Positions 17,570 to 26,147 of a DNA stretch of 64,000 nt are shown in pieces. The notes beneath the pieces are model-generated. The model ran no database searches. It was given only the letters and a program-made list of their open reading frames with translations, and was not told the origin of the DNA. This DNA comes from Alphaproteobacteria bacterium (GTDB lineage Bacteria; Pseudomonadota; Alphaproteobacteria; Rhizobiales; GCA-2746425), in contig JANSWZ010000009.1 in the NCBI GenBank assembly GCA_024743215.1, positions 62,001-126,000 on the forward strand. The letters are read 5' to 3'. How positions within the stretch are numbered: the first letter of the stretch is position 1; the number at the start of each line of letters is the position of its first letter. Position numbers and translations under genes: made by a program.

Positions 17570-19314
17570 CAATGTATATCCGGTTCGCCAGCGGCTGCCC
17601 CGAAACCGCGCTCGAGAAAATCGAAATCACAGCCCTTGTCAGCCTGGGTCACATGTTTGGAGAACATGTAACCCCAGCCGCGTTCAAATCGCGGGGCTGG
17701 TACTTTCCATGTTGCCTTTCGCTGCGCCAGTTCAGCTTCATCCACCAGCATGTCGAGCCGACGATTAGGCAAGTCGAGCCGAACAATGTCGCCTGTCTTG
17801 AGCAGTGCCAACGGCCCGCCGATAAAGCTCTCCGGCGCGACATGCAGAACACATGCACCATAGGACGTGCCAGACATGCGCGCGTCAGAAATGCGGAGCA
17901 TATCCCTATGGCCCTGTTTGATGAGCGCCTTGGGGATGGGCAGCATACCCCATTCGGGAAAGCCCGGGCCACCCAGCGGACCAGCATTGCGCAGAACCAG
18001 AACGTGATCAGGCGAAACGTCGAGATCTTCGTCGTCAATCGCTTCTTTCATCTCTGGGTAGCTATCGAAAACAAGGGCTGGCCCTTCATGCACATGGTAC
18101 TTTGGATCGCAGGCCGCAGGCTTGATGACGGCTCCGTCGGGACACAGATTGCCCCGCAGCAAGGCAAGTGAACCTTCGGCGTAAACCGGATTGGACAGCG
18201 GACGAATGACATCATCATTATAGACCACCGCGCCTTCCAGATTTTCGCCCATGGTTTTGCCCGTCACCGTGAGCACCGACGTATCAAGCCGTTCTTCCAT
18301 CTGCTTCATGAGAGCACGCAGCCCGCCGGCATAGAAGAAATCCTCCATCAGATAGTCTTTCCCCGACGGGCGAATGTTTGCGATCAGCGGCGTGACGCGG
18401 CCAAGCTCGTCCAGATCATCCAAGGTGAATTCCACACCGGCGCGGCGTGCCATGGCAATCAGATGCACCACAGCATTTGTAGAGCAGCCGGTTGCCATGG
18501 CGACAATAGCCGCATTGCGAACCGATGCATCATTAATGATCTTGTCAGGTGTGAGATCTTCCCAGACCATATCAACGATGCGGCGACCGCTGTCGCTCGC
18601 CATCCGTTGATGGCCTGCATCGGCTGCCGGAATGGACGAGGCCCCCGGTAAAGTCAGTCCCATAGCATCGCTGATGGCAGTCATCGTTGACGCTGTGCCC
18701 ATTGTCATGCAGGTGCCGACCGAGCGCGCTATGCCGCCCTGAATGCCGACCCATTCCTCATCGGTGATGTTACCGGCACGGCGTTCATCCCAGTATTTCC
18801 ATACGTCAGATCCTGAACCCAGGATGCGTCCGGCATAGTGACCGCGCAACATGGGTCCGGCGGGCATGAAGATGAAAGGAACAGCGGCCGTAATTGCACC
18901 CATGACGAGGCCGGGTGTTGTCTTGTCGCAACCACCCAACAGCACCACACCATCAAGCGGGTGGGAGCGGATCATCTCCTCGGTCTCCATGGCCAGCATG
19001 TTTCGATAAAGCATGGATGTGGGTTTTGTGAAGCTCTCGTCGACTGACAGTGCAGGCATCTCGACAGCAAGGCCGCCAGCTTGCAGGACGCCGCGTCGGA
19101 CATTTTCCACCCGTTCGGGAAAGTGACCGTGACAGGAGTTGAGCTCGGACCACGTATTCAAAATGCCAATGATTGGCCGGTCGCGATAATCAGCTTCCGA
19201 ATAGCCAAGTTGCATCATCCGTGATCGGTGCCCGAATGACCTGAGGTCATCGGGCGCAAACCAGCGCGCGCTGCGCAATTCTGCGGCAGCCTTCTTTGTC
19301 GGGTGGTCTGGCAT
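17569..19314 (-). CDS. IlvD/Edd-family sugar-acid dehydratase (arabonate-dehydratase-like)
   Basis: 581 residues. The three iron-sulfur cysteines of the family are present: C61 (NSCHGHF), C129 (GGCDKTTP, also the metal-site D-K pair) and C202 (GTCMTMGTASTM). The opening segment (RDRPIIGILNTWSELNSC) and length match the sugar-acid branch (L-arabonate or D-xylonate dehydratases) better than the valine-pathway enzyme IlvD. It removes water from an aldonic acid to give a 2-keto-3-deoxy acid. An AGGAGG sequence precedes the ATG. It leads a two-gene operon with the DapA-like enzyme and is divergent from the transporter genes. Confidence 0.9.
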   Translation of the reverse strand: MPDHPTKKAAAELRSARWFAPDDLRSFGHRSRMMQLGYSEADYRDRPIIGILNTWSELNSCHGHFPERVENVRRGVLQAGGLAVEMPALSVDESFTKPTSMLYRNMLAMETEEMIRSHPLDGVVLLGGCDKTTPGLVMGAITAAVPFIFMPAGPMLRGHYAGRILGSGSDVWKYWDERRAGNITDEEWVGIQGGIARSVGTCMTMGTASTMTAISDAMGLTLPGASSIPAADAGHQRMASDSGRRIVDMVWEDLTPDKIINDASVRNAAIVAMATGCSTNAVVHLIAMARRAGVEFTLDDLDELGRVTPLIANIRPSGKDYLMEDFFYAGGLRALMKQMEERLDTSVLTVTGKTMGENLEGAVVYNDDVIRPLSNPVYAEGSLALLRGNLCPDGAVIKPAACDPKYHVHEGPALVFDSYPEMKEAIDDEDLDVSPDHVLVLRNAGPLGGPGFPEWGMLPIPKALIKQGHRDMLRISDARMSGTSYGACVLHVAPESFIGGPLALLKTGDIVRLDLPNRRLDMLVDEAELAQRKATWKVPAPRFERGWGYMFSKHVTQADKGCDFDFLERGFGAAAGEPDIH

Positions 19315-19339
19315 GGCCCCTCCTAAACAGATTGAGATT

Positions 19340-19357
19340 TATGTATGCGCATACATA
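19340..19357. promoter_or_regulatory. LacI-type operator candidate O1
   Basis: Perfect 18-base palindrome TATGTATGCGCATACATA with a central CG, as in LacI-family operators. It lies 26 bases upstream of the dehydratase start, in the spacer divergent to tctC. The LacI-family gene at 22642 is the obvious candidate to bind it. Confidence 0.6.
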
Positions 19358-19439
19358 TTATATTGTCAACCACGGTCATATTCGTATTATTCCCTTATAT
19401 ACATGAACTTGACATGTAATTATGAACCGTGTCATGGAA

Positions 19440-19453
19440 TGAATGCGAATACA
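19440..19453. promoter_or_regulatory. LacI-type operator candidate O2
   Basis: TGAATGCGAATACA matches the 14-base core of the palindrome at 19340-19357 (TGTATGCGCATACA) at 12 of 14 positions and keeps the central CG. It lies about 95 bases upstream of the tctC start, so each arm of the divergent cluster has one site. Confidence 0.5.
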
Positions 19454-19535
19454 TAAACAGTTCATAGGGTGACCTGAGTCTCGGGCTGTTTTTCAAATGG
19501 TGCTGCCAATGTGTGGCACAAACGGGAGGAATACC

Positions 19536-20582
19536 ATGACTTTTACACGCAGAATAATTTTGTCCTTCGCGGCTGCGACGGTGCTGTCCGCATCATCCTA
19601 TGTTGCCGTCGCGCAGGAATTGCCACGCAATGTGCGCCTCGTGATTGGGTCCAAATCGACCGGTGGCGACACCTATCAGAATTCGGCGATCGTCGCCGAG
19701 GCTCTGGCCGAGAAGCTGGGTATCAATGTCAAGGTGGATGCGGTTGGCGCGACCGAAGCCTTCAAAGCGCTCAACCGCGATAGCCGCGGCACAACGCTGA
19801 TGATTTTCCACGATCAGTCCTATCTTGGTAATCTGTATGGGGTGCAGGGATACGCAAATCCATTTGAAGGTTACAAGATTGGGCCAACGGTCGCGATCAA
19901 TCCTGGCAACGCCTATCTCGTTCCAAAAAGTTCAAAATACCAGTCCATGGATGACATCTTTGCTGCAGCAAAAGCTGGTGAAAAAGTGCGTGTCGCAATC
20001 CAGCCCGGCGGTGTTTCCGAAATTGGGTTCTCCGCGATGAAGAACGCCGCGAAGGTACTTTCACCGGGATCTGAAGCGAATATTGTTGCTGTCAATACAG
20101 GCTCGCAGTCAGACAAGAACCAGACCATGTGGGACGATCTTGCTGATGTGATAAACGGTTCCATTCAGGCCAATGAGCAGTTCACGCAACTGCCGGATGA
20201 TGATCGCAAGGCCATGCGGTTTGTCTGGATCACAGCGCGTCCGGCAACCTTGGCTCAGGCACCCGCGCAAGGCATGGGCAACACCACACGTGATCAGATG
20301 TTGAAATTTGCAGACCCGGAAACGAATGTTCCTCTCAATGGCAGTGAAAACTTCACTTTCGACAAGGAATTCTTCATTCTCTACAATCAGGGTATGGATG
20401 ACGCGATCGTTCAACAGATTGACACGGCGTTGACTGAAATTTACGCCGCTGGCGACATACAGAAACGCCAGAAAGAAGCCTTCTTCATTCCAAATTTCCT
20501 GCCGTCAGGCGAAGCGCTTGCACATCTCCAGGCCAAACGCTCCACATACGAGCAGGTTATCAAAGACATCACTTCGAATTGA
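19536..20582 (+). CDS. tctC: Tripartite tricarboxylate transporter substrate-binding protein
   Basis: 348 residues from the ATG at 19536, chosen because GGGAGGA lies at 19524-19530 and the signal peptide (FAAATVLSASSYVAVAQ) then starts correctly; an in-frame ATG at 19497 lacks these. TctC-family bug-receptor features include VRLVIGSKSTGGDTYQNSAI and the VDAVGATEAFKAL region. It binds a carboxylated substrate in the periplasm and hands it to TctAB. The context (sugar-acid dehydratase and lyase across the divergent promoter) points to an aldonic acid rather than citrate. Confidence 0.88.
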   Translation: MTFTRRIILSFAAATVLSASSYVAVAQELPRNVRLVIGSKSTGGDTYQNSAIVAEALAEKLGINVKVDAVGATEAFKALNRDSRGTTLMIFHDQSYLGNLYGVQGYANPFEGYKIGPTVAINPGNAYLVPKSSKYQSMDDIFAAAKAGEKVRVAIQPGGVSEIGFSAMKNAAKVLSPGSEANIVAVNTGSQSDKNQTMWDDLADVINGSIQANEQFTQLPDDDRKAMRFVWITARPATLAQAPAQGMGNTTRDQMLKFADPETNVPLNGSENFTFDKEFFILYNQGMDDAIVQQIDTALTEIYAAGDIQKRQKEAFFIPNFLPSGEALAHLQAKRSTYEQVIKDITSN

Positions 20583-20598
20583 TGCATAATCTCACGAC

Positions 20599-20630
20599 GA
20601 TAAACGCGGTCTGATCAGGCCGCGTTTATC
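20599..20630 (+). terminator. Hairpin between tctC and tctB
   Basis: GATAAACGCGG (20599-20609) pairs perfectly with CCGCGTTTATC (20620-20630). With a G-T pair the stem reaches 13 pairs around the loop TGATCA. No T-run follows, so it more likely protects the tctC mRNA 3' end or lowers read-through than stops transcription fully. This would give more binding protein than membrane subunits. Confidence 0.55.
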
Positions 20631-20642
20631 ACTCTCGGTCGC

Positions 20643-21074
20643 ATGGAGGCGCGAATGGGTGAATTGACCAAGGTGACCATAGACTTTCAGTCGTCGCACC
20701 TGCTGTTTCCGATCATCATAGGCTGCGTACTGGCTGTTCTGGGACTTGCTATTGTCGTTAGGGAACGCAGCCGGATCACCACATCGGGTAGCCATTGGCG
20801 CCGAATTTTTACACAGATGGACAAGTTTCGATTTTTCGGAACCCTGGCACTGACATTGGCCTATTTCTCTTTGATGGTCCCAGTGGGCGACTTTTGGCCA
20901 AACACAGGCCTTGGCTTTTTATTCTGTTCCATTCCCTTTGTTTTCCTCGCCGGTCTGCTGTTCATGCATGTTTGGACGGCGCGTTCGGTGCTGGTCCTGG
21001 CAACGGTTGCAGTGTTGGTCCCGTCTTTGATCTGGTGGCTGTTCACTGAAGTGTTCTTCCTGACATTACCCTGA
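20643..21074 (+). CDS. tctB: Tripartite tricarboxylate transporter small membrane subunit
   Basis: 143 residues with four predicted helices (LLFPIIIGCVLAVLGLAIVV, then LALTLAYFSLMVP, LGFLFCSIPFVFLAGLLF and VLATVAVLVPSLIWWLF). Length and position between tctC and tctA identify it as the poorly conserved TctB subunit. It works with TctA to import the substrate using an ion gradient. Confidence 0.85.
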   Translation: MEARMGELTKVTIDFQSSHLLFPIIIGCVLAVLGLAIVVRERSRITTSGSHWRRIFTQMDKFRFFGTLALTLAYFSLMVPVGDFWPNTGLGFLFCSIPFVFLAGLLFMHVWTARSVLVLATVAVLVPSLIWWLFTEVFFLTLP

Positions 21075-21085
21075 AAGGCGTGCCG

Positions 21086-22576
21086 ATGCCGTTCTTCGAA
21101 TTTATCACGCCGCTATTCCTTCTGCTCATTGTTGGCGGCACATTCGTAGGGGTTATATTTGGGGCAATCCCCGGCATGACCGCGACCATGGCCGTGGCAG
21201 TGTGCCTGCCGCTGACCTATCCGCTTGGTCTGGAAAATGGCCTGGCCCTGTTGCTGGGTCTTTATGTCGGCGGAATTTCAGGTGGGCTTGTGCCCGCAAT
21301 TCTTCTTAATATTCCCGGCACGCCGTCTTCGATCACAACCACCTTTGACGGCTATCCGATGACCCAAAAAGGGGAGGGCGAAAAAGCGCTCAAAATTGGC
21401 ATTTGTGCATCCTTCGCTGGCGGCATCATTTCACTGATCGCCCTCTATCTGTTTGCGCCCGCACTGGCAGATTTCGCGATCCGGTTTTCCTATGTGGAAA
21501 AATTCCTGATCATCCTGTTCGCGCTCAGCGTCATGGGTGCGCTTTCCACCAACATGCTCATCGGTATCTTCTCCGGCTTTCTTGGCATTTTCATCAGTCT
21601 GATCGGAACCTATGACATTTCCTCCGGAGGAAACGGCAAACACCGGCTCATTCCCTCGGGCCTGGAATACTGGCTGGACAGTGGGTTTTCGCTGCTGCCG
21701 GTTCTCATCGGCATCTTCGGCCTGAGTGCAATCTTGCAACAGGCCGAGGCCGGTATGCCGCCCGGCCTGTCGCGCGATAAAGTCAGGATCGGCAAGTCCT
21801 CAAAGTTCTCGTTTTCCATCTTCAAAGGACAGGTCCTGAATGTCATTCGGTCATCGGGCATCGGAACATTCGTCGGGATTCTGCCCGGTGTTGGCGGTTC
21901 TGCCGCCTCCATTCTGGCTTACACCAACGCCAAAACCTTCTCCAAAAACCCTGAAAATTTTGGCAAGGGTGAACCTGCGGGCATCATTGCCTCGGAATCC
22001 GGGAACAACGGCCTAACCGGCGGTGCACTCGTGCCGCTTCTGTCGCTCGGCATTCCCGGGGATTCGACCACTGCTTTGCTGATCGGCGCTTTCACCTTGC
22101 AGGGGATTCAGGTTGGGCCACTGTTTATCGGCAATAATCCAGAGACATGGACTGCAATGATTTTCGCGATGCTGATCGCCAACATCGTCATGTTCGTGAT
22201 GATGTTCTACGCAATTCGCTATGTCGCGCTGATCGTTACCATTCCAAAGCACATCCTGTTTCCCATCATTCTGATGATGTGCGTGATTGGCGCCTATACG
22301 ATCAATTATGGCATCATGTTTGATGTCTGGACGCTTCTGATCTTCGGGTTGTTTGGCTGGCTGGCGCTGAAAATCAGGCTGGAGATCGCGCCCTTTATCA
22401 TTGGCTTCATTCTCGGCCCGTCTGCAGAAATCTATTTCGTGAAAAGTCTGGAATCCTTTGGCGATCTGTCGATCTTTTTCACGAAAAGCTGGATCGCGGT
22501 GTTGCTCTGGTTTTTGATCCTGGGGTCAATTGCTGGCTCTGCCTTTATCAGCAGCAAGGCCAGGGAGGCGGAATAA
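21086..22576 (+). CDS. tctA: Tripartite tricarboxylate transporter large permease
   Basis: About 496 residues with ten or more membrane segments. TctA features include IFGAIPGMTATMAVAVCLPL near the start, the PGTPSSITTTFDGYPM loop and the mid-protein GVGGSAASILAY with GIPGDSTTALLIGAF. The ATG at 21086 is preceded by AAAGG at a good distance; a GTG at 21080 is too close. It forms the main transport channel with TctB. The gene lies 11 bases after the tctB stop. Confidence 0.93.
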   Translation: MPFFEFITPLFLLLIVGGTFVGVIFGAIPGMTATMAVAVCLPLTYPLGLENGLALLLGLYVGGISGGLVPAILLNIPGTPSSITTTFDGYPMTQKGEGEKALKIGICASFAGGIISLIALYLFAPALADFAIRFSYVEKFLIILFALSVMGALSTNMLIGIFSGFLGIFISLIGTYDISSGGNGKHRLIPSGLEYWLDSGFSLLPVLIGIFGLSAILQQAEAGMPPGLSRDKVRIGKSSKFSFSIFKGQVLNVIRSSGIGTFVGILPGVGGSAASILAYTNAKTFSKNPENFGKGEPAGIIASESGNNGLTGGALVPLLSLGIPGDSTTALLIGAFTLQGIQVGPLFIGNNPETWTAMIFAMLIANIVMFVMMFYAIRYVALIVTIPKHILFPIILMMCVIGAYTINYGIMFDVWTLLIFGLFGWLALKIRLEIAPFIIGFILGPSAEIYFVKSLESFGDLSIFFTKSWIAVLLWFLILGSIAGSAFISSKAREAE

Positions 22577-22641
22577 CACCGGTCTGGTTTTCCCGGCCCG
22601 GATATTATACACATCATCTCTAATTCATTGGGTAAGCGGCT

Positions 22642-23676
22642 TTGGGAAATTTGAAGACAGGAGGCGCGAGGGGAGGCCAGACGAGTGGTCGCGTGACGAT
22701 GGCGACCGTCGGGCGTATTGCAGGCGTTTCTCAGGTCACAGTCTCACGCGCGTTAAGCGATTCCTCGAAGGTCTCGCCGCTGACATTGAAGAAAATCGAG
22801 GATGCCATCAAGGTAACTGGCTTCGTGCCCAATGCGCTGGCCGGTGCCCTTGCATCGCAGCAAAGCCATCTTGTATCTGCACTTGTTCCTTCGCTGACCA
22901 ACATCGTTTATTCGTCTGTGGTGAAAACCTTCAGCCAGCGCATGCGGGAATTCGGATACCAGATACTGCTTTCCGAGACAGGATTTGATCTGACGGAAGA
23001 AGAGGTTTTTGTCTCTGCCCATTTGTCGAGGCAGCCGGATGCTGTTCTCCTGACCGGTATTCAACATTCAGCCCAGACACGGCGAATGCTGCTTGGGGCA
23101 GGGATCCCGATCGTCGAAGTCTGGGACATCACGGCCTCTCCCATCGACATGTGCGTAGGTTTTTCCCATGCCGATGCCGGTCGCGCTGTTGCGGATTTTG
23201 CAATTGACGCTGGTTTTGCGTTCGCCGGGACAGTGACCGCCAATGATGAGCGCGCAAAATTGCGACGCGATTCATTCACAAACAGGTTTTTGCAGAATGA
23301 AGGACAATCTGTGTTTGCCCATGATTGTCCCGGTGCAGCCAGCATGGGGGCCGGGCGTGCCGCACTGGCGGATCTGATTGATAATCAGGGACTGAAATCC
23401 GGAATGGTGTTCTGCAGTTCAGATGTCCTGGCCCAGGGGCTCCTGATTGAAGCTCATGCACGTGGCTTGAAGATGCCGGGCGATCTGTCCATTGTCGGTT
23501 TTGGAGATCAGGAATTCGCCAAGGATCTGGAGCCAGCCCTCACAACGGTTCGCGTTGATCGCGAACTTTTGGGACGAACGGCTGCCGATGCAATTCTCGC
23601 CAGGATTATGGGAACAGAATCCCCGCAGCCTGTTTCCGATCTCGGGTTTGAGATTGTGCGCCGAATGTCGGCATAA
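22642..23676 (+). CDS. LacI-family transcriptional repressor
   Basis: 344 residues from a TTG start; GTG at 22693 or ATG at 22699 are shorter options that still include the HTH. DNA-binding region: MATVGRIAGVSQVTVSRALS then VSPLTLKKIEDAIKVTGFVPN, followed by a periplasmic-binding-protein-like sensor domain ending in the LEPALTTVRVDRELLGRTAA segment. The family partner in sugar-acid clusters is a GntR-type repressor of LacI fold. It lies 65 bases behind tctA and is the best candidate for the two CG-centred palindromes at 19340 and 19440. The ligand would be the imported acid or its keto-deoxy product. Confidence 0.88.
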   Translation: MGNLKTGGARGGQTSGRVTMATVGRIAGVSQVTVSRALSDSSKVSPLTLKKIEDAIKVTGFVPNALAGALASQQSHLVSALVPSLTNIVYSSVVKTFSQRMREFGYQILLSETGFDLTEEEVFVSAHLSRQPDAVLLTGIQHSAQTRRMLLGAGIPIVEVWDITASPIDMCVGFSHADAGRAVADFAIDAGFAFAGTVTANDERAKLRRDSFTNRFLQNEGQSVFAHDCPGAASMGAGRAALADLIDNQGLKSGMVFCSSDVLAQGLLIEAHARGLKMPGDLSIVGFGDQEFAKDLEPALTTVRVDRELLGRTAADAILARIMGTESPQPVSDLGFEIVRRMSA

Positions 23677-23709
23677 AATACCTGGCGGATGACGCGACTG
23701 TATGGAAAT

Positions 23710-24579
23710 TCATTTCTTGACGGCCCCCATTGTGAGGCCGCGAACGAGATGTTTCTGCATCAATAAAATGACAACAAACGCCGGAACGAGCGCAGACGTG
23801 CCGAGCGCAGTGGTGAATCCGGATAGGCCCCAGCCTGGCAGGATACTCATCTTGACCGGAAGCGTTGTGATTGAGTTTGTCAGAAAAATTGCGAGTAAAA
23901 ACTCGGTCCATGAAAAGATGAAACACAGCAATGCAGTCGCTGCCACGCCGCCTCTGATCATCGGTAACAGAACCAGTTTGAAAGATTGAAATCGGGTCGC
24001 GCCATCAATCATGGCAGCGTCCTCAATTTCAATCGGAACATCATCAATGAAAGACTTGAGCAGTAAAATGGCAATGGGAAGATTGATAACGGTATGGGCG
24101 ACAATCAATCCGAAATGCGTGTTGAGAATGCCGAGATCGCGGTAAAGCAATACAAGCGGGATGACGATGGCAATTGGTGGCAGACATCTCAGCGTCACAA
24201 GCCAATATTGCAGTCTGTGCACGCCGCGATTTATCAAACGAGATAGAGCATAGGCTGCCCATAGTGCAATTGACGTTGTCAGAATAGTTGATGCCACCGC
24301 AACGATGGTGGAAGAAGCAATGGAAGCCCGGCCGTCAAATATTTCAAACCCGCCAAACTGCCCCAATACCGTGATCAGGTAATTGTCAAAGGTCGGCCTA
24401 AAATCGAACCAGATGACATCATGACGGTTAAACCAAACAGACATTGGTTTGATTGAACTCAGCGCCCACCAAAAAATTGGAAACATGAAAACCGCAACCA
24501 CTGCGATAGACACCAGATAGCGTAAAAGGGTGGCAAGGGAATTTGCGATTGTCACGTCCATTCGGTTCTGCGCAGGCAT
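23710..24579 (-). CDS. Orphan carbohydrate ABC permease (MalG/CUT1 type)
   Basis: 289 residues, six helices, with the coupling loop EIEDAAMIDGATRFQSFKLVLLPMIRGG typical of MalG-type subunits (only its core EDAAMIDGA is diagnostic). Such permeases need a second permease, a binding protein and an ATPase; none is found next to it. It ends 33 bases from the convergent LacI gene. It is either the last survivor of a degraded sugar importer or works with subunits encoded elsewhere. The frame is intact, which argues against a long-dead gene. Confidence 0.8.
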   Translation of the reverse strand: MPAQNRMDVTIANSLATLLRYLVSIAVVAVFMFPIFWWALSSIKPMSVWFNRHDVIWFDFRPTFDNYLITVLGQFGGFEIFDGRASIASSTIVAVASTILTTSIALWAAYALSRLINRGVHRLQYWLVTLRCLPPIAIVIPLVLLYRDLGILNTHFGLIVAHTVINLPIAILLLKSFIDDVPIEIEDAAMIDGATRFQSFKLVLLPMIRGGVAATALLCFIFSWTEFLLAIFLTNSITTLPVKMSILPGWGLSGFTTALGTSALVPAFVVILLMQKHLVRGLTMGAVKK

Positions 24580-25199
24580 CTGAGTTTTAGGATGTAACAG
24601 CCACGTTTACATCAGAAAACTGGAAATTCTCGCAAATGCCAAGAGGGACTTGGCGAGCGCCAATGAAGCGGAGATCCTTCGGATTGTCTTCAAGCTCTTT
24701 ATATATCAATTGAACAAAGCAGGTCCGCTGGGAGTCAAAAATGTTTGCAAGGACCTGACCCCAAAGTGCACATAGTTTGGTGCACCGGCGGGGATGATGG
24801 TGGGAACATCTATTTAATAGATGTATCAATTTGACTCCTGAGAAGGATTATCGATCCACTAATACTGTTCCAGTTTGCTCATCGCTAAATCGTGAGCCCT
24901 TGAGCATCTAACCCCAAAGATTAGAAACAGACTAAATATAATCGGGGAGTTTTCAGGGGAGCACGTCACTTGACACACCCGTATTGGCCCAAAGCCGGAA
25001 CTTGCTTCCAATGTAAGCGGCAGCGACAAGCAGGAAGGGGACACGTCAAAGGAGCAATTGGCCGACCTGAGCGCGCTGACTTTTGTCGGAAACAAGGGTT
25101 GGGTGCGCGTGTCGTCAATAAGGAAACAGCTTACATCAACCTTCTAATGGAGTCTGATATCGTTCCGTTTCTCGGCAAATTTACCGGTTGATGTCACAT
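24580..25199. other. Low-GC spacer with a possible gene remnant
   Basis: No convincing intact gene. On the minus strand 24587-24829 encodes a stretch (QLIYKELEDNPKDLRF then GARQVPLGICENF) that weakly recalls the C-terminal part of Rap1a/Tai-type proteins, without a signal peptide. The remainder contains only short frames. The composition differs from the flanking metabolic genes and marks the start of an accessory region. Confidence 0.35.
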
Positions 25200-26006
25200 T
25201 CATTGTAGAACATCCAATTCTTGTCTCGATAACATCTTTTTAATTTCAGAAACAATTATCCAGTCAATCCCGCAATTAAAAAGATCAATTCTTCTTGGCA
25301 TTTCTTCGGGGTCAAGCCAACGACCAAAGCGCCAATAACCAGAACTCAATACGCCATCATACATCAACGTGGTTGATTGGGGATCCAAGATGTAATCCCT
25401 GAATTTCTGCGGAGCGTTTTCCCAGGTTGTCTTGGCCATATTCCTCACGATCTTCAGAATTGCGGGATTTGGGTCTTCCTCGTCAAATTCAAAACCATAT
25501 TCATTCAAGAAGAATGGAATAAAATTTGGATGTGCCCTGTTGGAACTGCTAATCAAACCAAGTTTCTTAAGAGCAAATTCAAAATTTGGTTCACATTCAA
25601 CTGTTTGCGAAACGTCTGTTGGATCATAGAGACAGTAACTATAGTGGCTGGAGAGGGACAGTGCGACGATCACGCAATCTTCCATAAGAGGACGGGCCGA
25701 TCTGGGTAATTTCTTAAGATGTGGTGGAATTTTTTCTCTAGATATTCGAAGTTTTGCACCTGTATTTGTAAAAGTACAAATTTCGCAATGGACCAGCAAC
25801 TGAGCAGCAATTTCCCACATTGTCGAGAAATAGTGTTCAAACTGCTGATCGCCTTGGGTAACGGTCTCGAGAGAATAAATCAGCAGCGCATCTACTGCCT
25901 CTCTTTCGTCTTTCTCAGGAATTTTCTTGAAGAAATTCTCGTCAAACTGATCCATTATCGAGCTCGCAAATTTGTGCGTTTCTACTGGCGGTTGAGAATA
26001 GGGCAA
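25200..26006 (-). CDS. Hypothetical protein, accessory region
   Basis: 268-residue soluble protein, mostly helical and charged, without signal peptide or membrane segment. Features are an acidic N-terminal helix (EKDEREAVDALLIYSLE), a cysteine pair (HCEICTF), and a C-terminal tryptophan-rich part (YWRFGRWLDPEEMP). I do not recognise the family. Base composition is clearly more AT-rich than the surrounding metabolic genes, suggesting acquisition by transfer. It stands alone, just left of the tRNA-like repeat at 26054. Confidence 0.55.
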   Translation of the reverse strand: MPYSQPPVETHKFASSIMDQFDENFFKKIPEKDEREAVDALLIYSLETVTQGDQQFEHYFSTMWEIAAQLLVHCEICTFTNTGAKLRISREKIPPHLKKLPRSARPLMEDCVIVALSLSSHYSYCLYDPTDVSQTVECEPNFEFALKKLGLISSSNRAHPNFIPFFLNEYGFEFDEEDPNPAILKIVRNMAKTTWENAPQKFRDYILDPQSTTLMYDGVLSSGYWRFGRWLDPEEMPRRIDLFNCGIDWIIVSEIKKMLSRQELDVLQ

Positions 26007-26053
26007 ACTGCGCTAATTCAAAAGCTCGAAGATAATTAGTCATTTGAAGAATA

Positions 26054-26098
26054 TGGTGCACCGGTCTGGATTCAAGCCAGTGACCTCTGCATTCAGGC
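26054..26098 (-). repeat. Degenerate tRNA-Arg 3' end (candidate attachment-site remnant)
   Basis: The plus strand aligns without gaps to the intact tRNA-Arg(CCG) at 34837-34881, in the same orientation: TGG, GCACC, GGATTC, GTGACCTCTGC and TTC are shared. Roughly a quarter of positions differ, and the T-stem keeps four pairs (CTGG with CCAG). A tRNA 3'-end copy in this direction, on the 3' side of the intact gene, is what integration at a tRNA leaves behind. Confidence 0.55.
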
Positions 26099-26147
26099 CG
26101 GACAAAAGCTGGCTTTCACCAAAGTCGGCAGGGTCGTTTGCAGAGGA

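Noticed and set aside
24587-24829. Rap1a/Tai-like fragment
   Set aside because: Only about 35 residues look similar, with no signal peptide or cysteine frame; too weak for a gene call and mentioned only in the spacer entry.
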